Positions 13,750-23,024 of a DNA stretch of 64,000 bases are shown here, piece after piece. The position numbers and the translations under genes were made by a program. The stretch comes from a virus, in the IMG/VR virus record IMGVR_UViG_3300021963_000021, positions 1 through 64,000 of that record. One strand, given 5' to 3'. A model generated the notes under the pieces. The model was not told the DNA's origin, made no database searches, and worked only from the letters and a program-made list of their open reading frames with translations. The first letter of the stretch is position 1, and each line of letters opens with the position of its first letter.

Positions 13750-15203
13750 ATTGTTACCTTGGTTATATTGAAAGGATATTGAGCATCCTTGTAAAATTTC
13801 TTGCGTTCTGTTAAGTGGCGTTTAGCGTATTTGGTGCCGCCTGTTATGTCCCAAATCTGTACAAAATCTTTGTCCTCTGCTTTGCGAATACCTCGTCCTA
13901 TGCTCTGTATGACCCTTACAAAAGATTTGCCAGGTTCAATAAGTATAAGATTAAAAATGCGAGGAATGTTAATCCCCACGGCGGCAACACCATAAGTAGC
14001 AACAATGATCTTATCATCCACAGATCGTACTTCATCGTATGTTTCTTTCCTGTCTTTGGTTTTTACAGATCCGCTAATAAAATCTGCTTCTGGTAATCTT
14101 TCACATAACATTTTGCCTGTTTCGATTCTATCAATTAATACAAGCGTGTTTCCTGTAGCAGCAATGTTTTTAATTTTATTAGCTATCCAATCAACTCTTT
14201 CGGAATCAGTTACTAGATATTTTAATTCCTCAGGATATGACCGGAACTCTTTGATTTCAATAGTCTGTAATACTTCAACGTGACACTCTGCCAACACACC
14301 TTTTTGTTGTAGATCGTGAGCAGAGATACTGTTAATAACTGGCCCTATACTGGCTAACAGACTTGTAAATTCAAATTTTTCTTTAGGAATAGTTCCTGTC
14401 AACCCCCAACGTATTGGGCAATTTGCTAGATCTCTAGTGAGAATATTTTTTAATACTTCTGCTTTGGCTTGATGTACTTCGTCGACAATGATAGCAGCAA
14501 CGTCTTGAAAAAATTCCGCCAATGTCAGCAGTTCAGGATCGTCTTTGCTTTTCTTATCTAATACATTAAGACTCTGCCAAGTACAGATAGTGTGTATTTT
14601 TCCTAGTTCTTTGCGGTCGCCGTAATACACACCTACATCTAGTCCAACGGTTCTAAAATCTTCTTCTGTCTGTTCAACTAACGACTTGTTAGGAACGATA
14701 ACGATAGATCTTCCATATTTTTCACAACAGTGACTTAGTGTAGCAGTGGTAATAGTTTTACCTGCTCCTGTGGCAATTTCTTGAAGGCATTGCGGATTTT
14801 CTAAAAACTTGTTAACAGCATCATATTGATAGTCACGCAGTATAATCGGCTGTCCTTCTGCCGGGTGTCCCTTGGGCCAAACCTTACCTTTGTCTGCCCA
14901 ATAGGTTTCTGTGACCTTAGTGAACTCTAGACTTACCGAAGACCTATGATCTTCGAATTCTACATCATAACCGTCTTTAGTGACGATATCTAATATCTCT
15001 GGTAAGTGGCACATATAGCCTGTACCGCCTATGCCAAAGAAGGCAACAGTACCATCCCAACGTCCGAGACGATAGGAAGGTTGATATCTAGCCCACGGAA
15101 CGTCAATCTTAAACTTGTTGGCTAACTTTCGTCTAGTTTCTAGTGCCAACCCTTCGAATTTAATGTTTACTTCATCTTTTATTATTAGTTTACAATTCGA
15201 CAA
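13746..15203 (-). CDS. uvsW: UvsW-type DNA/RNA helicase
   Basis: A 485-residue superfamily-2 helicase. Residues 1-110 form the N-terminal domain. LRDYQYDAV (about 122-130) is the Q-like motif, ATGAGKT (144-150) Walker A, DEVH (241-244) motif II, LTGT (268-271) motif III and QSIGRGIRK motif VI. T4 UvsW (about 500 residues) regresses stalled forks, resolves Holliday junctions and unwinds R-loops to shut off origin-dependent replication. It overlaps its upstream partner by 14 bp and its downstream one by 4 bp. Confidence 0.93.
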   Translation of the reverse strand: MSNCKLIIKDEVNIKFEGLALETRRKLANKFKIDVPWARYQPSYRLGRWDGTVAFFGIGGTGYMCHLPEILDIVTKDGYDVEFEDHRSSVSLEFTKVTETYWADKGKVWPKGHPAEGQPIILRDYQYDAVNKFLENPQCLQEIATGAGKTITTATLSHCCEKYGRSIVIVPNKSLVEQTEEDFRTVGLDVGVYYGDRKELGKIHTICTWQSLNVLDKKSKDDPELLTLAEFFQDVAAIIVDEVHQAKAEVLKNILTRDLANCPIRWGLTGTIPKEKFEFTSLLASIGPVINSISAHDLQQKGVLAECHVEVLQTIEIKEFRSYPEELKYLVTDSERVDWIANKIKNIAATGNTLVLIDRIETGKMLCERLPEADFISGSVKTKDRKETYDEVRSVDDKIIVATYGVAAVGINIPRIFNLILIEPGKSFVRVIQSIGRGIRKAEDKDFVQIWDITGGTKYAKRHLTERKKFYKDAQYPFNITKVTI

Positions 15204-16389
15204 TCTTTAGGTCCTTATTAACAGACGGCTTCACCTTGCCGATATAAAAAACTGTGTGATGTGAATTAATCATAGAGCTAGCGACTATGTTAGTCTGCGG
15301 GTATAGCGAATTACTTATCACAATCTTCGGTGAAAAATCACCCTTCAACATCCACTTTGGCGGTTTGTGTTGGCAAATAAAAATCTTTCCAGACTCTACA
15401 CTTCCGCCTAAATTATTTTCTTTGACCCATTGATTGAACTCGGTTCCTTCTGGATCTTCCTTGGGGAATCTGAAACACACCCTCATGCCTTCGATACCAA
15501 GATTTTCGGCCTGAAAATGGTAAAATATGTTCTTGACCCAATCAATGGCATCATGGCTTCGATCAAGAAAAATCACAATAGGGTATGCGTTTAACTCTTT
15601 GATCAGGTTGGCAATTTTTTTAATGTCACTGGTCCAGAACTTGGTTTCCATGGTTGAAAAAATCTCAAAAATTTTGGATTTTTCTTGAGATTTTGCCACC
15701 GGAAATCCCATGGTTTTTGCTAGGTGTAGATCTTCAATCAACTGACCACTTTTGTGGTTTTCAAAATATGTAAGAGCGTTGGCGTTGGCGTTGACTAACA
15801 AAATATTTTTATCTTCGATAACACAGTGTGGTGACAAATCCACTTCATCACTCCATATTTCTTCGACCTGTTCCACAAGATTTATGAAATTTTCACTGAA
15901 TTCAAATTCGTTCTTTTTGCCATACTCATACAAGCGAATATGATTGATATCATGTAACGCAGCCTTTTGAACTTTTTGTTCGTTGTCCCATACTGTGGGA
16001 GTTTTACCTCTGCTGTCGGCAAATTCTTTCTGAAAATTTTCCTTTAAACTAAATGGAAAACGTATGTGTACGTAGGTCTTTCCGTCTTCTTCAAATTCTA
16101 TAGAAATTCTTTTACTATAGTCGATTTCTCTAAAAGGATTTTTCCATAAAGGATTATCTATCAACTCACCGATTTCTTTGCCTAGGCTAATTTCAAGATC
16201 TTTTCGATATTTTCTAACCAGTTTTAACATAAAGTCGGCCTGGCGTTTAGTAATGCCACTTCCACTGTCAAGAGCATGTTGGAAACTCATCACAGGAGAC
16301 GCATCGGCATGCCAAAAAGAAATTTGGCCAGCGTTTACTAGTTTTGCTAATTCAAGAAAAGCGTCTTCAATAAATCTTGTCGTTGACAT
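15190..16389 (-). CDS. Unknown 399-residue protein coupled to UvsW
   Basis: A large protein starting MSTTRFIEDAFLELAKL. The N-terminal region contains a helix-rich SGSGITKRQADFMLKLVRKYR segment that recurs in T4-like aquatic phage proteins of unknown function. The middle (FLDRSHDAIDWVKNIFYHF) has the look of a P-loop-less Rossmann fold. It may be a replication or helicase accessory because it overlaps UvsW by 14 bp and heads the operon. TAATAT lies 6 nt before the ATG with no Shine-Dalgarno sequence. Confidence 0.65.
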   Translation of the reverse strand: MSTTRFIEDAFLELAKLVNAGQISFWHADASPVMSFQHALDSGSGITKRQADFMLKLVRKYRKDLEISLGKEIGELIDNPLWKNPFREIDYSKRISIEFEEDGKTYVHIRFPFSLKENFQKEFADSRGKTPTVWDNEQKVQKAALHDINHIRLYEYGKKNEFEFSENFINLVEQVEEIWSDEVDLSPHCVIEDKNILLVNANANALTYFENHKSGQLIEDLHLAKTMGFPVAKSQEKSKIFEIFSTMETKFWTSDIKKIANLIKELNAYPIVIFLDRSHDAIDWVKNIFYHFQAENLGIEGMRVCFRFPKEDPEGTEFNQWVKENNLGGSVESGKIFICQHKPPKWMLKGDFSPKIVISNSLYPQTNIVASSMINSHHTVFYIGKVKPSVNKDLKIVEL

Positions 16390-16395
16390 TTTACT

Positions 16396-16424
16396 ATATT
16401 AACATCTTGCTTGCCAGAGATCAA
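16396..16424 (-). promoter_or_regulatory. UvsW-operon promoter, leaderless geometry
   Basis: On the minus strand TTGATC (16419-16424), a 17-bp spacer and TAATAT (16396-16401) are followed by AGTAAA and the ATG at 16389. Confidence 0.65.
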
Positions 16425-16449
16425 GAATTTTCTGTGATTTTTTTGACTC

Positions 16450-16457
16450 AATAAATA
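16450..16457 (+). promoter_or_regulatory. Late promoter box AATAAATA, 4 nt from ATG
   Basis: It is followed by TCGT and the ATG at 16462. No Shine-Dalgarno sequence is present. It drives the plus-strand glycan genes. Confidence 0.7.
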
Positions 16458-16461
16458 TCGT

Positions 16462-17277
16462 ATGGAAAGAAAAATTGCCGTAGTCACTACATTCAACGAT
16501 CGTGGGCGTATTCAGTATGCTCAAAAAATGATAAACAGCTTCTGCCAAAATTGGCCTAAAGAAGTAACACTATATCTGTACCCTGAGGACACAAATCCCC
16601 AGGTTCCAGCCCATGATAGAATACGTCTTGTGGATCTTGGTACTGGAGTACCGGACCTAAAAGCATTTAAAGACAAATGGAAAGACGTACCTCATGCCAA
16701 TGGCGACATTTCTGGCGTCCCAAGACTGGCATCTAGAAAAGACAGCCATAAACCATTCAAGTGGGATGCGGTAAGATTCGCACATAAAGTGTATTCTATA
16801 TTTCATTGTGCTAAAAATTGTGATGCTGACGTGTTGATATGGATGGATGCTGATATGGTTTGCCATAGCCCTATTACTTTAGAAAAAATCAACGAAATGA
16901 TTCCAGAAGGTGCTGATCTTTGTTATCTAGGAAGGAAGGGCAAGTTCTCAGAATGTGGCCTGTATTCAATGAATCTACGATCTCCTATGGTAAAAACGTT
17001 TCTACAAGAATTTCAAAGAATGTACGACGACGCAGAGCACGGAATTTTTTATCTTGACGAATGGCACGATAGTTTTGTGTTCGATGCTGTCAGACAAAAA
17101 ATGCCATTTCTACAACAGGTAGATTGGAGCAACGGAATTATCACCGGAGAAGGCCATCCGTTAATTAACAGCAAATGGGGTGCCTATCTTGACCATCTCA
17201 AAGGTGACAGAAAAGCTCAAGGCAAGAGTCATTTGAAAGATTTAAAAGTAAAAAGACAAGAAGCATACTGGCAATGA
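16462..17277 (+). CDS. Glycosyltransferase, GT-A type
   Basis: A 271-residue cytosolic protein. The N-terminal Rossmann half begins RKIAVVTTFNDRG. WMDADMV at about 131-137 is the D-x-D metal/nucleotide-sugar motif of GT-A enzymes. The segment after it (CYLGRKGKFSECGLYSMNL, FYLDEWHDSFVFDAV) is acceptor-side. The nucleotide sugar is unknown. It heads a six-gene, mostly overlapping plus-strand operon that starts from a late box, so the glycan it builds is made late. Confidence 0.75.
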   Translation: MERKIAVVTTFNDRGRIQYAQKMINSFCQNWPKEVTLYLYPEDTNPQVPAHDRIRLVDLGTGVPDLKAFKDKWKDVPHANGDISGVPRLASRKDSHKPFKWDAVRFAHKVYSIFHCAKNCDADVLIWMDADMVCHSPITLEKINEMIPEGADLCYLGRKGKFSECGLYSMNLRSPMVKTFLQEFQRMYDDAEHGIFYLDEWHDSFVFDAVRQKMPFLQQVDWSNGIITGEGHPLINSKWGAYLDHLKGDRKAQGKSHLKDLKVKRQEAYWQ

Positions 17278-17882
17278 TATTAGATACACAACCAAAAACT
17301 TTTGTAATCGCAATTAAAGGACATCCCATTAGCGAAAAACAACTCCAAGAATGTTTAGATACTGCTAAAGCATACAACTGGAGTGTAGAAGTGTTTTGGG
17401 GTGTAAATGGCAAAACAATTACACCAGAAACTTGGCTTTCGGAAGGTCTAACTCCTAGATTAGATAAACCAACAATGGGCTCGCTTGGTGTACAAGGTTG
17501 CTTTTTGAGTCATTATTCGTTATGGAAACGTTGTGTAGAACTCAACGAACCTATCATCATTTTTGAACACGATGCGTTGATCCAAGGCAACTGGATTCCT
17601 ATAAATTTAGACAACGCTGTGGTAAAATTACATAGATATTACAAGCCAAAAAATCTTAAATTTGATGATGACTCGGGTCTATGGTCTCCATCGGGGCATG
17701 CCTATTGTATTTCTCCAACACACGCAACAATTTTAATTAATTTTGTAAAACAAGTAGGTGCGTTTGAAGTAGATAGGGTGTTAGGTGATAAAGTTATACC
17801 AGTAATACACCTAGGAAAGCCTTCATTAGTCGAAAGACAAGATTCTTATTCAACAACAAATAATTTAGAGGAACACCTATGA
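17274..17882 (+). CDS. Glycosyltransferase family 25-like
   Basis: A 202-residue protein. GSLGVQGCFLSHYSLWKRCVELNEPIIIFEHDA is the GT25 pattern (G..GC..SH..LW..C.....P..I.E.DA), as in LPS and LOS galactosyltransferases. The usual E-D-D is EHD here. HAYCISPTHA is the GYA-type site. It overlaps neighbours by four bases on both sides. A second GT25 domain follows two genes later, so the two may act in sequence. Confidence 0.75.
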   Translation: MILDTQPKTFVIAIKGHPISEKQLQECLDTAKAYNWSVEVFWGVNGKTITPETWLSEGLTPRLDKPTMGSLGVQGCFLSHYSLWKRCVELNEPIIIFEHDALIQGNWIPINLDNAVVKLHRYYKPKNLKFDDDSGLWSPSGHAYCISPTHATILINFVKQVGAFEVDRVLGDKVIPVIHLGKPSLVERQDSYSTTNNLEEHL

Positions 17883-18499
17883 AAGAACCTAGAGTTGAGA
17901 ACAGAGAAGGATGGGTGTGGCCTGTTCAAGATGTAAAATGTTGGGAGTGGTTACAGGCTGAAAAAGATCTTCCTAACTTGATTTCTTCTTACTGTGCTAA
18001 TAAACGTGTAGTCGTACAGGCAGGAGGAAACTGTGGCTTTTATGTTAAACCCTATGCTCAGATGTTTGAGACCGTTTATACATTTGAACCAAATTCATTG
18101 AATTTTTATTGCCTAACTAATAATGTATGGGAAGGAAATGTTGTTAAAATTCAAGCCTGCTTAGGTGATTCTCATAATTCAGTTGGGTTAACTTATAAAA
18201 AAGTAAATTCTGGAGTGAGTAGAGTACACGGCGAAGGGATATTTCCCACTTTCAAGATTGACGACTTAGGTTTATCAAATTGTGACCTAATACATCTGGA
18301 TATCGAAGGCTACGAAATGTTTGCGTTAAAAGGCGGCATAGAAACCATCAAAGAATTCAAGCCAATAATTGCTTTAGAATGGCTAGATCATAATAATCAA
18401 TTTGGCATTAGCGCAGACGACATACTTAATTGGTTAACAGAGTTAGGATACAAAGAAATTGCTTCTTTATACCACGAAAAGGTCTTTTCAGCATCATGA
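17879..18499 (+). CDS. FkbM-family methyltransferase
   Basis: A 206-residue SAM-dependent methyltransferase. VVQAGGNCGFYVKPYA (about 40-55) is the SAM-binding motif I. YTFEPNS gives motif II, FPTFKIDDLGLSNCDLIHLDIEGYE the FkbM core, and KPIIALEW the end. FkbM enzymes O-methylate sugars or polyketides. Here the target is probably a glycan hydroxyl, given the flanking glycosyltransferases. ATGA overlaps join it to both neighbours. Confidence 0.85.
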   Translation: MKEPRVENREGWVWPVQDVKCWEWLQAEKDLPNLISSYCANKRVVVQAGGNCGFYVKPYAQMFETVYTFEPNSLNFYCLTNNVWEGNVVKIQACLGDSHNSVGLTYKKVNSGVSRVHGEGIFPTFKIDDLGLSNCDLIHLDIEGYEMFALKGGIETIKEFKPIIALEWLDHNNQFGISADDILNWLTELGYKEIASLYHEKVFSAS

Positions 18500-20016
18500 A
18501 ATCATTTATTATTCATTTATCAAAGATACCAGCTTCCTTAAAAACTGCGTTAGATGTTAAACAACAATTAGAGTCGTTTGGTATGGAAGCCGAACTGTTC
18601 GAAGGGTCGTACGGCAACGAAGTAAAAGAAAGATATGCCAGGGAAGGTCGTCGATATCATCCTTGGAATTTTAAAAATGGTCCTGAAAATCCGTTTCCTG
18701 AAGAATTTCGTGACAGCCAACAAAACCCAGGAGAAATGGGCTGCTTTGACAGCCATTATCGCTTGTGGGAAAAATGTGTAGAACTCAACGAGCCTATTTT
18801 AATTTTTGAAGATGACGTAATTTTTGAAAGACCATACCTTCCTGTAACATTTAATGAAGTATTGATTACAGTTTTTGGAAATTTAACCAAGTCAGCAAAA
18901 TATTTTCACTATTATACATCGCCGACTGGAGATCCTCGGGCTGAGTGGTACGGCCAGGCATCTATGCCAGGTACTCCGGGATATGCTATCAAACCATCGG
19001 CTGCTAAAAAACTTGTAGAAATGTATAAAAACACTTGGTTGCCATCAGACAATGCTATGATGATAAACATTGTAGGTATACAAGTACATAGTCATGTCAT
19101 GGGCAGAGCATTGATAGCCGAAGATGGCAAAAAATCATTGGTTCGAGGAAAAAATAATTTTTGGGGAAAGCAGGAAATGAAAAAGAAGGTGTTAATCACA
19201 GGTAACTCCGGATATATTGGCTCACATCTTACACAACTGTTAGTAAAAGATTCAAACATTGAGATACATGGACTAGATAAGAACGACCCGATAAAACCTG
19301 TTTCAAAATTTTTCCATAGAGACATTACACACGATACTGAATGGTATATTGAACACGAGTACGACTGTGTTATACATCTCGCAGCAGAAGTAGCTGTAGG
19401 AAGAAGTGTAGAAACACCAACATTGTATTATCAAACCAATACAATTGGTACACTCAATGTTCTTAAGAAAATAAAAACCAAGAGATTAGTGATAGCATCG
19501 ACAGGTGCTGCTGCGGGTATGGGAAGTCCTTACGGAATCAGCAAACGAGCTATGGAAGATATTGTTTTTGAATATTGTAAAACTCATAATATTCCATTTA
19601 CAATTTTTAGATTTTACAATGTTACCGGTAGCGACGGAATAGAACCAACTAATCCAGATGGGCTGTTTGCTAGCTTAATCGCTGCTACTAAGACTGGCAA
19701 TTTTACAATCTTTGGTAATGATTATAACACAGAAGACGGCACATGTATCAGAGATTATACACATGTCAATGAAATATGCCATTCAGTAGTCGAAGCAATA
19801 GATAAGTCAACTAATCAAATAGAAAATCTAGGGCACGGTGTTGGCACTAGTGTAACACAGATGGTAGATATCTTTAAAAGAGTGAACGGTGCTGATTTTA
19901 ATGTTACTATAGGATCTCGTAGAGAAGGTGATCTTGAAAGAAGCGTACTAACTAATCCTTCACCTTTTATGAAAAAACTTTATCCTATTGAAGATCTATT
20001 AACAATGAAAAAATAA
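18496..20016 (+). CDS. GT25 glycosyltransferase fused to NAD-dependent sugar epimerase
   Basis: A 506-residue two-domain protein. Residues 1-227 are a GT25 domain (GEMGCFDSHYRLWEKCVELNEPILIFEDDV with the E-D-D motif, and GTPGYAIKP). Residues 228-506 are a GalE-type short-chain epimerase/dehydratase: GNSGYIGSH for NAD, HLAAEVAVG, the catalytic YGISK, and RFYNVTG. The start at 18496 (MKSFIIHL) is chosen because it forms the ATGA overlap with the previous stop. There is no stop between domains, but an in-frame ATG at 19177 after GGGGAAAGCAGGAA could also yield the epimerase alone. Confidence 0.85.
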   Translation: MKSFIIHLSKIPASLKTALDVKQQLESFGMEAELFEGSYGNEVKERYAREGRRYHPWNFKNGPENPFPEEFRDSQQNPGEMGCFDSHYRLWEKCVELNEPILIFEDDVIFERPYLPVTFNEVLITVFGNLTKSAKYFHYYTSPTGDPRAEWYGQASMPGTPGYAIKPSAAKKLVEMYKNTWLPSDNAMMINIVGIQVHSHVMGRALIAEDGKKSLVRGKNNFWGKQEMKKKVLITGNSGYIGSHLTQLLVKDSNIEIHGLDKNDPIKPVSKFFHRDITHDTEWYIEHEYDCVIHLAAEVAVGRSVETPTLYYQTNTIGTLNVLKKIKTKRLVIASTGAAAGMGSPYGISKRAMEDIVFEYCKTHNIPFTIFRFYNVTGSDGIEPTNPDGLFASLIAATKTGNFTIFGNDYNTEDGTCIRDYTHVNEICHSVVEAIDKSTNQIENLGHGVGTSVTQMVDIFKRVNGADFNVTIGSRREGDLERSVLTNPSPFMKKLYPIEDLLTMKK

Positions 20017-20018
20017 TT

Positions 20019-20651
20019 ATGTCAGATAATTTAGAAGAAATATGGTCAAAGTCAATGGCCGAAAACAGTCAGCTAGGATTGGAATCTATTAGCGGTGTTG
20101 GCTCAACATTAAGATACACTGAAAATCTAAGAAAAGAATTGCCACATCTGATTGAAAAATTTTCTATTAAATCTATATTCGACGCACCGTGCGGTGATAT
20201 GAATTGGATGAATGTGTTTTTAAATGAGCACCCTATAAAATATATCGGCGGCGACATAGTTAATCAAGTAGTAGATAGTAATCAACAGTACACTAATAAT
20301 CTTACTAAAGTAGTGAAATTAGACATTACAACTGACCCGTTTCCTTCGGCAGATTTATGGATTTGTAGAGACTGCTGGTTTCATTTGCCAGATGAAAAGA
20401 TATTTTTATCTATTGATAATTTTTTAAAATCAGATATTAAATTTTTGTTGACTACTACACATATCAACACTGGATTTAATAATTCCGATTTAGCTACTGT
20501 TGGATTTAAATTAATAGATCTTTTTTCTTCTCCATATAATTTTCCAAAACCTTTATACAAAATTACAGACTACTACGGAAAAAAATTACCTAGAGAAATG
20601 GTGTTGTTTAGCAAAGAACAATTAGTAGCATGGAAAAAATCCCAAGAATAA
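20019..20651 (+). CDS. SAM-dependent methyltransferase (class I)
   Basis: A 210-residue protein with FDAPCGDMNWM (motif I, about 54-64), YIGGDIVNQVV (motif II) and ADLWICRDCWFHLPDEKI (motif IV). This combination resembles small methyltransferases in phage and bacterial glycan clusters. The target is unknown. The start lies 3 nt after the previous stop. It overlaps the following glycosyltransferase by 22 bp. Confidence 0.8.
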   Translation: MSDNLEEIWSKSMAENSQLGLESISGVGSTLRYTENLRKELPHLIEKFSIKSIFDAPCGDMNWMNVFLNEHPIKYIGGDIVNQVVDSNQQYTNNLTKVVKLDITTDPFPSADLWICRDCWFHLPDEKIFLSIDNFLKSDIKFLLTTTHINTGFNNSDLATVGFKLIDLFSSPYNFPKPLYKITDYYGKKLPREMVLFSKEQLVAWKKSQE

Positions 20652-21304
20652 TTTATTGTTTTTGGTTCGGGCCAGAAATGTCTGCTGATCGAGCTAGGTG
20701 CTTTCAAAGCATTACACAACACTCTAAAGTTGATGTAAAATTAATAACTGAGAACAATCTTAAAAATTATCTAACAACACCAATACACGACGGTTTCAAA
20801 TATCTAAGCTCAACTCATAAATCAGATTATCTCAGATCCTATTTCATGTATCATTATGGTGGAGGATACACTGATATTAAACAGTGCGATTTTGACTGGA
20901 ATCCTTATTTTGATTGTTTAGAAAACAGCGATAAGTCGTTTATCGGATGTCCGCAGTACAGCCCGAAACATATTGCTTATCGACCCTACAAAGAGTTTTA
21001 TAATGATCTTATTGGGTGTACTAATTTTATTTTTAAAAAACAATCAAAGTTTGGAAAACTTTGGTATGATCAAACAAATTATGTAATGGATTTAAAACTA
21101 GCTGCGTTAAAAAATAATCCAGGGACATATCATCATCGAGCGATTTTAGGTGGAGTACAAGGTATACCTGATATTTTTAATGAATCAAAATATCCGCTGA
21201 CTTGGAATGAATTACTGGGACAAATTTTTCATAAACTTCAATACGAAAATCGTGAAGATTATATGATTGGAACACCGTTCCCAAATATAGAAAATTATCG
21301 CTGA
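20630..21304 (+). CDS. GT32-type (DXD) glycosyltransferase
   Basis: A 224-residue protein. IPRIIYCFWFG at the start, HKSDYLRSYFMYHYGGGYTDIK (about 63-84) and the terminal TYHHRAILG are the signature of GT32/capsular-polysaccharide glycosyltransferases. The usual D-x-D is D-I-K here (GGGYTDIKQCDF), so the metal site may be shifted. It is last in the plus-strand glycan operon and overlaps the convergent gene's 3' end by 10 bp with no terminator between. Confidence 0.8.
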   Translation: MEKIPRIIYCFWFGPEMSADRARCFQSITQHSKVDVKLITENNLKNYLTTPIHDGFKYLSSTHKSDYLRSYFMYHYGGGYTDIKQCDFDWNPYFDCLENSDKSFIGCPQYSPKHIAYRPYKEFYNDLIGCTNFIFKKQSKFGKLWYDQTNYVMDLKLAALKNNPGTYHHRAILGGVQGIPDIFNESKYPLTWNELLGQIFHKLQYENREDYMIGTPFPNIENYR

Positions 21305-22236
21305 ATAAATTTTTTCATATGATCCCAGCATTCGCCGGATCTTAATTCGTCAAACTTCCAGTGTGACATTGCTAGTCGCTCAACCCAGGCCTGTCTATCT
21401 GGCATCCACGGATTTTCCATCTTAGAAAGATCTGTATTGGCAATATCTCTACATTGACTGTTTGTCGGATCAGTAACAAACACCGGATATCCTTCTATAG
21501 CTGCTCCGACCACTGGACTAGAATTATGATTCACCGCAGCCCAACAGTTTTTTAAATCGTCTAATAGGTTTTCATTGTGACTCAATGTAACACCGTAGTC
21601 AAATTTAATTTTACACAAGGGACCGCCGGCTTTAACAATTCGTTTAGTTTCTTTATCTCCTGGGTGTAGTCTAATTACTATAGGTCTACTACTGTATTTT
21701 CTAATCTCTTTGATAGTATTCACAGCCCAGTCTTGATTATTTAGACCTCTCATAGACCATCCGCCATTTCTCTGTAAGCATAGTAATATATGGCTTCCGG
21801 TTTCTCTGTAGTCTTTGAGTTGTAGGTTTAAATCTTTGCTGATCGACTTCCACCGTTCTGGATTTACTTCAGTATCGCAGTAAATGCCCGTGTTAGGAAA
21901 AATTCCATTAAAACTGTATCTAAGATAATGATAAGGATTAGTTGTGTCTGCGTAAAGGAATAGATTACTGTCTACACCTACAACATATCTTGAATGCTCT
22001 AGTTGATTTTTTATAACTCTGGCTCTTAGATCACCGTGAGGGCTTGTTGGCTGTCCGTCAGCGACCCACCCTTGTATAACCGCAACATCAGCAGCAGAAT
22101 AGACCGAGTAGTTGTTAATATCAAATACTGTTTCGCCTTTAGCTCTGGCACCTTGGGCAAATAATCTCAAGATATCCATTTTTTCTTGATTCTTATTGTT
22201 AGGCACTGACTTGTGATATACTGCTAAAAGTGTCAT
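21295..22236 (-). CDS. Probable GT-B-like polysaccharide enzyme
   Basis: A 313-residue protein with two Rossmann-like halves. The segments RPIVIRLHPGD (about 202) and GVTLSHNENLLDDLKNCWAAVNHNSSPVVGAAIEGYPVFVTDP recall the C-terminal donor-binding half of KpsS/LipB-type capsule glycosyltransferases. The next gene upstream has the same architecture (RPIVVRERAK, ALVTYNSVAAIESIFHGIPAF), so the two are likely paralogues. It overlaps its neighbour by four bases. Confidence 0.6.
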   Translation of the reverse strand: MTLLAVYHKSVPNNKNQEKMDILRLFAQGARAKGETVFDINNYSVYSAADVAVIQGWVADGQPTSPHGDLRARVIKNQLEHSRYVVGVDSNLFLYADTTNPYHYLRYSFNGIFPNTGIYCDTEVNPERWKSISKDLNLQLKDYRETGSHILLCLQRNGGWSMRGLNNQDWAVNTIKEIRKYSSRPIVIRLHPGDKETKRIVKAGGPLCKIKFDYGVTLSHNENLLDDLKNCWAAVNHNSSPVVGAAIEGYPVFVTDPTNSQCRDIANTDLSKMENPWMPDRQAWVERLAMSHWKFDELRSGECWDHMKKFIQR

Positions 22237-23024
22237 TGTGTTAACATCCTTAACGCTGTTCCGTTATTCATTTCTGTGACATGAAACTGTCCGTATGCCA
22301 AGTGGCATCCCCATGCGTATAATTTATCCTGCGATGGATAGTAAGGTTCGTTTATACTAGATAGGTCTTGACTTGCCACAGGCATGGCAGCATTAGCAGG
22401 TGCTAGCGTAAAGGCTGGAATTCCATGAAAAATACTTTCGATAGCAGCTACGCTATTATATGTAACTAGAGCAAACACATCGTCATCTAATGCCTGCTGT
22501 AGTGTATTATGTGATATTCTATCTATTCTTTGTTTTGCTCGTTCTCTTACGACTATCGGTCTGTCAGTGTATTGTTTTATAGTGTCTATGGTGTTTTGTA
22601 CCCATGTTTCTTTGTCTACACCATAAAATTTACAGGGTTTTTCATCTGGCGCTGCTATAAGAATCTTCCTACCAGACTTTTTCCAAGGATTAAATGTTTT
22701 ATTAAATTGCTTGAATCTGTCGTCTGGCCTTGGAATTATATCTGTATGCTGTAGATTGTTTTTAACTATGCGATGCCAATATTTCCATCCGTTGGGATTC
22801 TTATTAGTTTTTTCGTTACCAAAATATCCAGTGTCAACATAGTAAAAATCTCTGTTGTCGTCCCAACACTGTTTCATTAATTTATATTTGAGTATTCCTC
22901 TAATGACTATCGGATCAGTGCTGTCTTCGTAAGTAAAATTACTAGAGTTCATAGGCTGAAACCCAGAACCTCGAGCAAAATTATTAATGTATTCGTCTTG
23001 GCCGTTCTTACTTAAAAATATCAT
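22233..23024 (-). CDS. Paralogous GT-B-like protein common in T4-like aquatic phages
   Basis: A 263-residue protein beginning MIFLSKNGQDEYINNFARGSG. The segments FYYVDTGYFGN, WHRIVKNNLQH, DRPIVVRERAKQR and VFALVTYNSVAAIESIFHGIPAFTLAPANAA give a GT-B C-terminal half with the capsule-type N/S-A-A...E motif. I recall near-identical openings in other T4-like aquatic phages, where the protein is hypothetical. It overlaps both neighbours. A surface-glycan role is inferred from context. Confidence 0.6.
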   Translation of the reverse strand: MIFLSKNGQDEYINNFARGSGFQPMNSSNFTYEDSTDPIVIRGILKYKLMKQCWDDNRDFYYVDTGYFGNEKTNKNPNGWKYWHRIVKNNLQHTDIIPRPDDRFKQFNKTFNPWKKSGRKILIAAPDEKPCKFYGVDKETWVQNTIDTIKQYTDRPIVVRERAKQRIDRISHNTLQQALDDDVFALVTYNSVAAIESIFHGIPAFTLAPANAAMPVASQDLSSINEPYYPSQDKLYAWGCHLAYGQFHVTEMNNGTALRMLTQ

